A stretch of DNA of 64,000 nucleotides from Petrolisthes cinctipes. Its lineage: Eukaryota; Arthropoda; Malacostraca; Decapoda; Porcellanidae. The position numbers and the translations under genes are program-made. Of this stretch, positions 37,401 through 48,600 are shown in pieces. Where the stretch lies: assembly GCA_033782935.1 (NCBI GenBank), contig JAWQEG010000526.1, positions 273,501 through 337,500 on the forward strand. The letters are read 5' to 3'. The number at the start of each line of letters is the position of its first letter. The first letter of the stretch is position 1. Under the pieces are notes generated by a model. That model was given only the letters and a program-made list of their open reading frames with translations. It was not told where the DNA came from and searched no databases.

Positions 37401-38959
37401 GTGTTTTGGGACTGAATTTGAGATATCGACTTTTTGGCACCTAAAAGATCGATTTTTAGCATGTTTTTAGCCTATATTTTGAAAATATTCTAGCACTGAG
37501 TAGGCATGTACAGATTGCTTCTGGGACCCCAAAATATTGAATTTGCGGGTGTTTTGAGCCTGAATTTGAGATATAAACGGGTACAGAAGATACATGCACA
37601 TATTGACTTTGGGCATCTAAAATATCGATTTTCAGCATGTTTTGGGCCTGTATTTTGAAAATACTCTAACACTGAGTAGGCATGTACAGATTGCTTCTGG
37701 GACCCCAAAATATTGAATTTTCGGGTGTTTTGAGCCTGAATTTGAGATACAAACGGGTACTGAAGATGCATGCACATATCGACTTTTGTGTACCTAAAAG
37801 ATCGATTTTCAGTATGTTTTGAGCATGTATTTTGAAAATACTCTAACACGGAGTAGGCATGTCCAGATCGCTTCCGGGACCCCTAAATATCGAATTTTCG
37901 GGTGTTTTGGGACTGAATTTGAGATATCGACTTTTTGGCACCTAAAAGATAGATTTTTATTATGTTTTTAGCCTATATTTTGAAAATATTCTAGCACTGA
38001 GTAGGCATGTACAGATTGCTTCTGGGACCCCAAAATATTGAATTTTCGGGTGTTTTGAGCCTGAATTTGAGATATAAACGGGTACAGAAGATACATGCAC
38101 ATATTGACTTTGGGCATCTAAAATATCGATTTTCAGCATGTTTTGGGCCTGTATTTTGAAAATACTCTAACACGGAGTAGGCATGTACAGATCGCTTCTG
38201 GGACCCCAAAATATCGAATTTTCGGGTGTTTAGGGCCAGAATTTGAGATATAAACGGGTACAGAAGATGCATGCACATATCGACTTTTGGGCACCTAAGA
38301 GATCGATTTTCAGTATGTTTTTGGCCTGTATTTTGAAAACACTCTAACACGGAGTAGGCATGTACAGATCGCTTCTGGAACCCCTAAATATCGAATTTTC
38401 GGGTGTTTTGGGGCTGAATTTGAGATATCGACTTTTTAGCACCTAAAAGATCGATTTTTAGCATGTTTTTAGCCTATATTTTGAAAATATTCTAGCACTG
38501 AGTAGGCATGTACAGATTGCTTCTGGGACCCCAAAATATTGAATTTTCGGGTGTTTTGAGCCTGAATTTGAGATATAAACGGGTACAGAAGATACATGCA
38601 CATATTGACTTTGGGCACCAAAAATATCGATTTTCAGCATGTTTTGGGCCTGAATTTTGAAAATACTCTAACACGGAGTAGGCATGTACAGATCGATTCT
38701 GGGACCCCAAAATATCGAATTTTCGGGTGTTTAGGGCCAGAATTTGAGATATAAACGGGTACAGAAGATGCATGCACATATCGACTTTTGTGCACCTAAA
38801 AGATCGATTTTCAGTATGTTTTGAGCATGTATTTTGAAAATACTCTAACACGGAGTAGGCATGTACAGATCGCTTCTGGGACCCCTAAATATCGAATTTT
38901 CGGGTGTTTTGGGACTGAATTTGAGATATCGACTTTTTGGCACCTAAAAGATCGATTTT
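34481..38959 (+). repeat. 4,479-bp superunit, copy 2
   Basis: Units 501, 324, 324, 501, 501, 501, 324, 501, 501, 501, matching copy 1 at an offset of 4,478-4,479. Between about 37.1 and 38.2 kb it departs from copy 1, because that interval is occupied by an 825-bp duplication of its own preceding sequence. Confidence 0.86.
36541..38200 (+). repeat. 825-bp tandem duplication
   Basis: About 36.54-37.37 kb recurs at 37.37-38.20 kb with an offset of 825 bp (501 + 324). Rare private variants occur in both copies: GAATTTGCGGGTG (36,714 and 37,539), GAGATACAAACGGG (36,921 and 37,746), CTTCCGGGACC (37,047 and 37,872) and TTTTTATTATG (37,129 and 37,954). The right limit is near 38.2 kb, where CCCCAAAATATCG replaces CCCCTAAATATCG. 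Confidence 0.87.
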
Positions 38960-39784
38960 TAGCATGTTTTTAGCCTATATTTTGAAAATATTCTAGCACT
39001 GAGTAGGCATATACAGATTGCTTCTGGGACCCCAAAATATTGAATTTTCGGGTGTTTTGAGCCTGAATTTGAGATATAAACGGATACAGAAGATACATGC
39101 ACATATTGACTTTAAGCATCTAAAATATCGATTTTCAGCATGTTTTGGGCCTGTATTTTGAAAATACTCTAACACTGAGTAGGCATGTACAGATTGCTTC
39201 TGGGACCCCAAAATATTGAATTTTCGGGTGTTTTGAGCCTGAATTTGAGATATAAACGGTTACTGAAGATGCATGCACATATCGACTTTTGTGTACCTAA
39301 AAGATCGATTTTCAGTATGTTTTGAGCATGTATTTTGAAAATACTCTAACACGGAGTAGGCATGTCCAGATCGCTTCTGGGACCCCTAAATATCGAATTT
39401 TCGGGTGTTTTGGGACTGAATTTGAGATATCGACTTTTTGGCACCTAAAAGATAAATTTTTAGTATGTTTTTAGCCTATATTTTGAAAATATTATAGCAC
39501 TGAGTAGGCATGTACAGATTGCTTCTGGGACCCCAAAATATTGAATTTTCCGGTTTTTTGAGCCTGAATTTGAGATATAAACGGGTACAGAAGATACATG
39601 CACATATTGACGTTGGGCACCAAAAATATCGATTTTCAGCATGTTTTGGGCTTGAATTTTGAAAATAATCTAACACGGAGTAGGCATGTACAGATACCTT
39701 CTGGGACCTCTAAATATCGAATTTTCGGGTGTTTTGGGACTGAATTTGAGATATCGATTTTTTGGTACCTAAAATGTCGATTTT
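38960..39784 (+). repeat. 4.48-kb superunit, copy 3 (truncated)
   Basis: The first trimer and dimer (501 + 324) follow copy 2, including the private GCATATACAGATTG and CTTTAAGCATC variants (34.5-34.6 and 39.0-39.1 kb). The next unit is 501 bp instead of 324 bp and of a different type, so the superunit is broken off here. Confidence 0.8.
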
Positions 39785-42700
39785 TAGCATGTTTTTAGCC
39801 TATATTTTGAAAATATTCTAGCACTGTGTAGGCATGTACAGATTGCTTCTGGGACCCCAAAATATTGAATTTTCGGGTGTTTTGAGCCTGAATTTGAGAT
39901 ATAAACGGGTACAGATGATACATGCACATATTGACTTTGGGCATCTAAAATATCGATTTTCAGCATGTTTTGGGCCTGTATTTTGAAAATACTCTAACAC
40001 TGAGTAGGCATGTACAGATTGCTTCTGGGACCCCAAAATATTGAATTTTCGGGTGTTTTGAGCCTGAATTTGAGATATAAACGGGTACTGAAGATGCATG
40101 CACATATCGACTTTTGTGCACCTAAAAGATCGATTTTCAGTATGTTTTGAGCATGTATTTTGAAAATACTGTAACACGGAGTAGGCATGTACAGATCGCT
40201 TCTGGGACCCCTAAATATCGAATTTTCGGGTGTTTTGGGACTGAATTTGAGATATCGACTTTTTGGCATCTAAAATATCGATTTTTAGCATGTTTTTAGC
40301 CTATATTTTGAAAATATTCTAGCACTGAGTAGGCATGTACAGATTGCTTCTGGGACCCAAAATATTGAATTTTCGGGTGTTTTGAGCCTGAATTTGAGAT
40401 TTAAAGGGGTACAGAAGATACATGCACATATTGACTTTGGGCACCAAAAATATCGATTTTCAGCATGTTTTGGGCCTGAATTTTGAAAATACTCTAACAC
40501 GGAGTAGGCATGTACAGATCGCTTCTGGGCCCCCAAAATATCGAATTTTCGGGTGTTTAGGGCCAGAATTTGAGATATAAACGGGTACAGAAGATGCATG
40601 CACATATCGACTTTTGGGCACCTAAGAGATCGATTTTCAGTATGTTTTTGGCCTGTATTTTGAAAATACTCTAACACGGAGTAGGCATGTACAGATACCT
40701 TCTGGGACCTCTAAATATAGAATTTTCGGGTGTTTTGTGACTGAATTTGAGATATCGATTTTTTGGCACCTAAAATGTCGATTTTTAGCATGTTTTTTAG
40801 CCTATATTTTGAAAATATTCTAGCACTGTGTAGGCATGTACAGATTGCTTCTGGGACCCCAAAATATTGAATTTTCGGGTGTTTTGAGCCTGAAATTGAG
40901 ATATAAACGGGTATTGAAGATGCATGCACATATCGACTTTTGTGCACCTAAAAGATCGATTTTCAGTATGTTTTGAGCATGTATTTTTGAAAATACTCTA
41001 ACACTGAGTAGGCATGTACAGATCGCTTCTGGGACCCCTAAATATCGAATTTTCGGGTGTTTTGGGACTGAATTTGAGATATCGACTTTTTGGCACCTAA
41101 AAGATCGATTTTTAGCATGTTTTTAGCCTATATTTTGAAAATATTCTAGCACTGAGTAGGCATGTACAGATTGCTTCTGAGACCCCAAAATATTGAATTT
41201 TCGGGTGTTTTGAGCCTGAATTTGAGATATAAACGGGTACAGAAGATACATGCACATATTGACTTTGGGCACCAAAAATATCGATTTTCAGCATGTTTTG
41301 GGCCTCAATTTTGAAAATACTCTAACACGGAGTAGGCATGTACAGATCGCTTCTGGGACCCCAAAATATCGAATTTTCGGGTGTTTAGGGCCAGAATTTG
41401 AGATATAAACGGGTACAGAAGATACATGCACATATCGACTTTTGGGCACCTAAAAGATCGATTTTCAGTATGTTTTTGGCCTTTATTTTGAAAATACTCT
41501 AACACGGAGTAGGCATGTACAGATTGCTTCTGGGACCCCAAAATATTGAATTTTCGGGTGTTTTGAGCATGAATTTGAGATATAAACGGGTACAGAAGAT
41601 GCATGCACATATCGACTTTTGTGCACCTAAAAGATCGATTTTCAGTATGTTTTGAGCATGTATTTTGAAAATACTCTAACACGGAGTAGGCATGTACAGA
41701 TCGCTTCTGGGACCCCTAAATATCGAATTTTCGGGAGTTTTGGGACTGAATTTGAGATATCGACTTTTTAGCACCTAAAAGATCGATTTTTAGCATGTTT
41801 TTAGTTTTTTTTTTGAAAATATTCTAGCACTGAGTAGGCATGTACAGATTGCTTCTGGGACCCCAAAATATTGAATTTTTGGGTGTTTAGGGCCAGAATT
41901 TGAGATATAAACGGGTACAGAAGATGAATGCACATATCGACTTTTGGGCACCTAAAAGATCGATTTTCAGTATGTTTTTGGCCTGTATTTTGAAAATACT
42001 CTAACACGGAGTAGGCATGTACAGATACCTTCTGGGACCTCTAAATATCGAATTTTCGGGTGTTTTGGGACTGAATTTGAGATATCGATTTTTTGGCACT
42101 TAAAATGACGATTTTTAGCATGTTTTTAGCCTATATTTTGAAAATATTCTAACACTGTGTAGGCATGTACAGATTGCTTCTGGGACCCCAAAATATTGAA
42201 TTTTCGGGTGTTTTGAGCCTGATTTTGAGATATAAACGGGTACAGAAGATACATGCACATATTGACTTTGGGCATCTAAAATATCGATTTTCAGCATGTT
42301 TTGGGCCTGTATTTTGAAAATACTCTAACTCTGAGTACTCATGTACAGATTGCTTCTGGGACCCCAAAATATTGAATTTACGGGTGTTTTGAGCCTGAAT
42401 TTGAGATATAAACGGGTACAGAAGATACATGCACATATCGACTTTTGTGCACCTAAAAGATCGATTTTCAGTATGTTTTGAGCATGTATTTTGAAAATAC
42501 TCTAACACAGAGTAGGCATGTACAGATCGCTTCTGGGACCCCTAAATATCGAATTTTCGGGTGTTTTGGGACTGAATTTGAGATATCGACTTTTTGGCAC
42601 CTAAAAGATCGATTTTTAGCATTTTTTCAGCCTATATTTTGAAAATATTCTAGCACTGAGTAGGCATGTACAGATTGCTTCTGGGACCCCAAAATATAGA

Positions 42701-43530
42701 ATTTTCGGGTGTTTTGAGCCTGAATTTGAGATATAAACTGGTACAGAAGATACATGCACATATTGACTTTGGGCATCTAAAATATCGATTTTCAGCATGT
42801 TTTGGGCCTGTATTTTGAAAATACTCGAACACTGAGTAGGCATGTACAGATTGCTTCTGGGACCCCAAAATATTGAATTTTCGGGTGTTTTGAGCCTGAA
42901 TTTGAGATATAAACGGGTACTGAAGATGCATGCACATATCGACTTTTGTGCACCTAAAAGATCGATTTTCAGTATGTTTTGAGCATGTATTTTGAAAATA
43001 CTCTAACACGGAGTAGGCATGTATAGATCGCTTCTGGGACCCCTAAATATCGAATTTTCGGGTGTTTAGGGCCAGAATTTGAGATATAAACGGGTACAGA
43101 AGATACATGCACATATTGACTTTGGGCACCAAAAATATCGATTTTCAGCATGTTTTGGGCCTGAATTTTGAAAATACTCCAACACGGAGTAGGCATGTAC
43201 AGATCGCTTCTGGGACCCCAAAATATCGAATTTTCGGGTGTTTAGGGCCAGAATTTGAGATATACACGGGTACAGAAGATGCATGCACATATCGACTTTT
43301 GGGCACCTAAAAGATCGATTTTCAGTATGTTTTTGGCCTGTATTTTGAAAATACTCTAACACGGAGTAGGCATGTACAGATACCTTCTGGGACTTCTAAA
43401 TATCGAATTTTCGGGTGTTTTGGGACTGAATTTGAGATATCGATTTTTTGGCACCTAAAAGATCGATTTTTAGCATGTTTTTAGCCTATATTTTGAAAAT
43501 ATTCTAGCACTGAGTAGGCATGTACAGATT
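39785..43530 (+). repeat. Domain I, right edge: more divergent trimers
   Basis: Units are still alpha/beta/gamma trimers, but substitutions accumulate (TTAAAGGGGTAC at 40,402; TGAAATTGAG at 40,892; GAGTACTCATG at 42,334; GCATTTTTTCAGCC at 42,620). An oddity at about 41,805-41,814 is a run of ten T where other copies read CCTATATTTTG. The last alpha monomer ends near 43,511. Confidence 0.82.
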
Positions 43531-43543
43531 GCTTCTGGGACCC
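43531..43543. other. Junction between domain I and domain II
   Basis: Left of the junction the monomer carries domain I's GATTGCTTC (T at 43,530). Right of it the text is ACCCAAAAATATCG, and then the sequence follows 48,645 onward at a constant offset of 5,101. The switch between the two repeat organisations therefore falls inside one monomer, within about 13 bp. Confidence 0.75.
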
Positions 43544-43960
43544 AAAAATATCGAATTTTCGGGTGTTTTGAGCTTGAATTTGAGATATAAACGGGTACAG
43601 AAGATGCATGCACATATCGACTTTGGGCACCCAAAATATCGATTTTGAGCATGTTTTTGGCCTGTATTTTGAAAATACTCTAACACGGAGTAGTCATGTA
43701 CAGATCGCTTCTAGGACCCAAAAATATCGAATTTTCGAGTGTTTTGAGCCTGAATTTAAGATATAAACGGGTACAGAAGATGCATGCACATATCGACTTT
43801 TGGCACCCAAAATATCGATTTTCAGCATGTTCTGTGCCTGTATTTTGAAAAAACTAACACGGAGTAGGCATGTACAGATCGCTTCTGGGACACAAAAATA
43901 TCGAATTTTCGGGTGTTTTGAGCCTGAATTTGGGAAATAAACGGGTACAGATGATGCATA
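43544..43960 (+). repeat. Domain II segment shared with 48.65-49.06 kb and 45.65-46.07 kb
   Basis: It matches 48,645 onward at offset 5,101 and 45.65 kb onward at offset about 2,111. Shared private variants are GGAGTAGTCATG, CGAATTTTCGAGTG, GAATTTAAGATATAAAC and CATGTTCTGTGCC with the shortened GAAAAAACTAACACGG. Confidence 0.82.
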
Positions 43961-44230
43961 CACATATTGACTTTGGGCACCTAAAATATCGATTTTCAGC
44001 ATGTTTTGTGCCTTTATATTGAAAATACTCTAACACGGAGTAGGCATGTACAGATCGCTTCTGGGACCCAAAAATATCGAATTTTCGGGTGTTCTGAACC
44101 TGAATTTGAGATATAAACGGGTACAGAAGATGCATGCACATATCGACTTTGGGCACCTAAAATATCGATTTTTAGCATGATTTGGGCCCAAAAACTTAAA
44201 AAATTCTAGCACTAAGTAGGCATGTACAGA
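43960..44230 (+). repeat. Domain II segment shared with 53.63-53.90 kb
   Basis: The offset is about 9,671. Shared variants are GGTACAGATGATGCATACAC, GTGTTCTGAACCTG and GGGCCCAAAAACTTAAAAAA followed by TTCTAGCACTAAGTAGG. Confidence 0.75.
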
Positions 44231-44239
44231 TCGCTTCTG

Positions 44240-45010
44240 GGATTAAAAATATCGAATTTTCGAGTGTTTTGAGCCTGAATTTAAGATATAAACGGGTACA
44301 GAAGATGCATGCACATATCGACTTTTGGCACCCAAAATATCGATTTTCAGCATGTTCTGGGCTTATATTTTGAAAATATTCTAGCACTGAGTAGGTATGT
44401 ACAGATCGCTTCTGGAACCCAAAAAATATCGAATTTTCGGGTGTTTTGAGCCTGAATTTGGGATATAAACGGGTACATATGATGCATACATATATTGACT
44501 TTGGGCACCTAAAATATCGATTTTCATCATGTTTTTGGCCTCTATTTTGAAAATACTCTAACACAGAGTAGGCATGTACAGATCGCTTCTGGGACCCAAA
44601 AATATCGAATTTTCATGTGTTTTGAGCCTGAATTCGAGATATAAACGGGTACAGAAGATTCATGCACATATCGACTTTAGACACCTAAAATATCGATTTT
44701 AAGCATGTTTTGAGCCTATATTTTGAAAACATTCTAGCACTGACTAGGTATGTACAGATCGCTTTTGGGACCAAAAAATATTGATTTTTGGGTGTTTTGA
44801 GCCTGAATTTGAGATGTAAACGGTTACTGAAGATGCATGCACATATCGACCTTTTTCACCTAAAATATCGATTTTGAGCATGTTTTGGGTCTGTATCTTG
44901 AAAACATTCTAGCAAGGAGTAGGCATGTACAGATCGCTTCTGGGACCCAAAAATATCGAATTTTCGGGTTTTTTGAGCCTGAATTTGAGATATAAACGGG
45001 TACAGAAGAT
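44240..45010 (+). repeat. Domain II segment shared with 52.16-52.93 kb
   Basis: The offset is about 7,919-7,920 bp (45 x 176 = 7,920). Shared variants are CATGTTCTGGGCTTATA, GAGTAGGTATG or TTAGTAGGTATG, GATGCATACATATATTG, GAATTCGAGATATAAAC and TCTAGCAAGGAGTAGG. The block is repeated a third time at 59.0-59.8 kb through the 6,841-bp duplication. Confidence 0.82.
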
Positions 45011-47700
45011 GCATACCCATATTGACTTTAGGCACCTAAAATATCGATTTTCAGCATGCTTTGGGCCTGTATATTGAAAATACTCTAACACAGAGTAGGC
45101 ATGTATACAGATCGCTTCAGGGACCCAAAAATATCGAATTTTAGAGTGTTTTAAACCTGAATTTGGGATGTAAACGGGTACAGAAGATGCATGCACATAT
45201 CGAGTTTGGACACCTAAAATATCGATTTTTAGCCTGTTTTGAGCCTATATTTTGAAAACATTCTAGCACTGAGTAGGCATGTTCAGATCGCTTCTGGGAC
45301 CCAAGAATATTGAATTTACGGGTGTTTTGAGCCTGAATTTGAGATATAAACGGGTACTGAAGATGCATGCACATATCGACTTTGGGCACTTAAAATATCG
45401 ATTTTTACCATGTTTTGGGCCCATATCTTGAAAATATTCTAGCACTAAGTAGGCATGTACAGATCGCTTCTGGGACCCCAAAAAATCGAATTTTTGGGTG
45501 TTTTGAGCCTGAATTTGAGATATAAACGGGTACAGAAGATGCATACACATATTGTCTTTGGGCAACTAAAATATCGATTTTCAGCATGTTTTGGTCCTGT
45601 ATATTGAAAATACTCTACCACGGAGTAGGCATGTACAGATTGCTTCTGGGAACCAAAAATATCGAATTTTCGGGTGTTTTGAGCCTGAATTTGAGATATA
45701 AACGGGTACAGAAGATGCATGCACATATCGACTTTGGGCACCCAAAATATCGATTTTGAGCATGTTTTTGGCCTGTATTTTGAAAATACTCTAACACGGA
45801 GTAGTCATGTACAGATCGCTTCTGGGACCCAAAAATATCGAATTTTCGAGTGTTTTGAGCCTGAATTTAAGATATAAACGGGTACAGAAGATGCATGCAC
45901 ATATCGACCTTTGGCACCCAAAATATCGATTTTCAGCATGTTCTGTGCCTGTATTTTGAAAAAACTAACACGGAGTAGGTATGTACAGATCGCTTCTGGT
46001 ACACAAAAATATCGAAATTTCGAGTGTTTTGAGCCTGAATTTGGGAAATAAACGGGTACAGAAGATGCATTCACATATTAACTTTGGGCACCTAAAATAT
46101 CGATTTTCAGCATGATTTGGGCATGTATATTGAAAATACTCCAACACGGAGTAGGCATGTACAGATCGCTTCTGGGACCCAAAAATATCGAATTTTCGGG
46201 TGTTTTTAGCCTGAATTTGAGATATAAACGGGTACAGAAGATGCATGCACATATCGACTTTGGGCACACAAAATATCGATTTTGAGCATGTTTTGGGCCT
46301 ACATTTTGAAAATATTCCAGCACTGAGAAGGCATGTGCAGATCGTTTCTGGAACCCAAAAATATCGAATTTTCGAGTGTTTTCAACCTGAATTTGGGATA
46401 TAAACGGGTAAAGAAGATGCATGCACATATTGACTTTGGGCACCCAAAATATAGATTTTGAGCATATTTTGAGCCTGTATTTTGAAAATACTCTAACACG
46501 GAGTAGGCATGTACAGATCGCTTCTGGGACACAAAAATATCGAATTTTCGGGTGTTTTGAGCCTGAATTTGATATATAAACGGGTAAAGAAGATGCATGC
46601 ACATATCGACTGTGGGCACCTAAAATATCGATTTTTAGATTGTTTCGGTCGTATATTTTGAAAACATTCTTGCTCTGAGTAGGCATGTACAGATCGCTTC
46701 TGGGACCCAAAAATATTGAATTTTCGGGTGTTTTGAGCCTGAATTTGAGATATAAACGGGTACAGAAGATGCATGCACATATCGACTTTGGGCACCTAAA
46801 ATATTGATTTTCAGCATGTTTTGGGCCTGTATTTTGAAAAAATTCTAGCACTGAGTAGGCATGTACAGATCGCTTCTGGGACCCAAAGATATCGAGTTTT
46901 CGGGTGTTTTGAGCCTGAATTTGAGATATAAACGGGTACAAAAGATGCATGAACATATCGACTTTGGACACCTAAAATATCGATTTTTAGCATGTTTTGG
47001 CCCCATAACTTCAATATATTTTAGCACTCAGTAGGCATGTACAGATGGCTTCTGGGACCCAAAAACATCGAATTTTAGGGTGTTTTGAGCCTGAATTTGG
47101 GAAGTAAACGTGTACAGAAGATGCATACACATATTGACTTTGGGCACCTAAAATATCGATTTTCAGCATGTTTTGTGCCTGTATATTGAAAATACTCTAA
47201 CACGGAGTAGGCATGTACAGATTGCTTCTGGGACCCAAAAATATCGAATTTTCGGGTGTTCTGAACCTGAATTTGAGATATAAACGGGTACAGAAGATGC
47301 ATGCACATATCGACTTTGGGCACCTAAAATATTGATTTTCAGCATGTTTTGGGCCTGTATTTTGAAAATACTCTAACACGGAGTATGCATGTACAGATCG
47401 CTTCTGGGACCCATAAATATCGAATTTTCGGGTGTTTTGAGCCTGAATTTGAGATATAAACGGGTACTGAAGATGCATGCACATATCGACTTTGGGCACC
47501 TAAAATATCGATTTTTATCATGATTTGGCCCCATAAATTTAGAAAATTCTAGCACTAAGTAGGCATGTACAGATCGCTTCTGGGACCCAAAAATATCGAA
47601 TTTTCGGGTGTTTTGAGCCTGAATTTGGGATATAAACGGGTACAGAAGATGCATACACATATTGACTTTGGGCAACAAAAATATCGATTTTCAGCATCTT
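45010..47700 (+). repeat. Domain II monomers, partly shared with 49.1-50.3 kb
   Basis: Divergent 176-bp monomers. 46.14-46.32 kb matches 49.13-49.31 kb (offset 2,989), 46.3-46.6 kb matches 49.5-49.8 kb (offset about 3,166) and 46.98-47.5 kb matches 49.8-50.3 kb (offset 2,814). All offsets are close to multiples of 176, as expected for unequal exchange in register. The longest open frame of the window (297 codons, minus strand, 46,078-46,971) lies here and is repeat-derived. Confidence 0.78.
46677..46852 (+). repeat. Domain II monomer, 176 bp, built of two 88-bp halves
   Basis: This is a near-consensus domain II monomer. Half 1 is 46677-46764 and half 2 is 46765-46852. Aligned at an exact offset of 88, the halves agree at 59 of 88 positions by my hand count without gaps. 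Shared blocks include GCATG, ATCG, TTGGG or CTGGG, AAAATAT, ATTTT, TGTTTTG and GCCTG followed by ATTT. The second half is the source of the GATGCATGCACATATCGACT region and the first half of GAGTAGGCATGTACAGATCG. Confidence 0.85.
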
Positions 47701-48600
47701 TTGGGCCTATATATTAAAAATACTCTACCACGGAGTAGGCATATACAGATCGCTTCTGGGACCCAAAAATTTTTAATTTTCGGGTGTTTTGAGCCTGAAT
47801 TTGAGATATAAACGGGTACTGAAGATGCATGCACATATCGACTTTGGGCACCTAAAATATCGATTTTGAGCATGTTTTGGGCCTGTATTATGAAAATACT
47901 CTAACACGGAGTAGGCATGTACAGATCGCTTCTTGGACACAAAGATATCGAATTTTCGGGTGTTTTGAGCCTGAATTTGAGATATAAACGGGTACAGAAG
48001 ATGCAAGCACATATCGACTTTGGGCACCTAAAATATCGATTTCTAGCATGTTTTGGGCGTATATCTTGAAAATATTCTAGCACTGAGTTGGCATATATAG
48101 ATCGCTTCTGGGACCCAAAAATATCGAATTTTCAAGTGTTTTGAGCCTGAATTTGGGATATAAACGGGTACAGAAGATGAATACACATATTGACTTTGGG
48201 CACCTAAAATATTGATTTCCAGCATGTTTTGGGCCTGTATTTTGAAAAAACTCTAATACGGAGTAGGCATGTACAGATCGCTTCTAGGAACCAAAAATAT
48301 CGAATTTTCCGGTGTTTTGAGCCTGAATTTGAGATATAAACGGGTACAGAAGATGCATTCACATATCGACCTTTTGCACTTAAAATATCGATTTTTAGCA
48401 TGTTTTGGACCCATATTTTGAAAAAATTCTAGCACTGAGTAGGCATGTACAGATCGCTTCTGGGACCCAAAAATATCGGATTTTCGGGTGTTTTGAGCCT
48501 AAATTTGAGATATAAACGGGTATAAAAGATGCATGCACATATCGACTTTGGACACCTAAAATATCGATTTTTAGCATGTTTTGGCCCCATAACTTCAATA
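47700..48600 (+). repeat. 2,638-bp-offset duplication, left copy
   Basis: It recurs at 50.34-51.24 kb. Shared variants are GATTTCTAGCATG, GTTGGCATATATAG, CGAATTTTCAAGTG, TTGATTTCCAGCATG and CATATCGACCTTTTGCACTT. The offset of 2,638 is 15 x 176 minus 2. Confidence 0.83.

Larger units (their letters stand above)
1..43530 (+). repeat. Domain I: higher-order repeat array of 148/176/177-bp monomers
   Basis: The 148-bp monomer, marked by GAGATATCGACTTTTTGGCA or close variants, recurs mostly every 501 bp and sometimes every 324 or 325 bp. The marker TTTTTAGCATG (or TTTTTAGTATG) falls at about 2431, 2932, 3433, 3938, 4429, 4930, 5421, 5922, 6414, 6915, 7416 and so on. A 501-bp unit is 148+176+177; a 324-bp unit is 148+176. 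Units of 491 or 492 bp are trimers carrying an 8-10 bp deletion. Corresponding monomers of neighbouring units are far more alike than adjacent monomers within a unit, which defines a true HOR. Confidence 0.93.

Noticed and set aside
46677..46852. CENP-B box in the ATAAACGGG region
   Set aside because: The CGGG end and a preceding A fit the core pattern, but the TTCG part at the required distance is absent (TGAG is found instead). Only a partial match exists.
46078..46971. 297-codon minus-strand open frame as a real gene
   Set aside because: It is five satellite monomers read through in shifting frames. The peptide repeats the same phrase in different frames, and no start context, domain or conserved codon pattern is seen.
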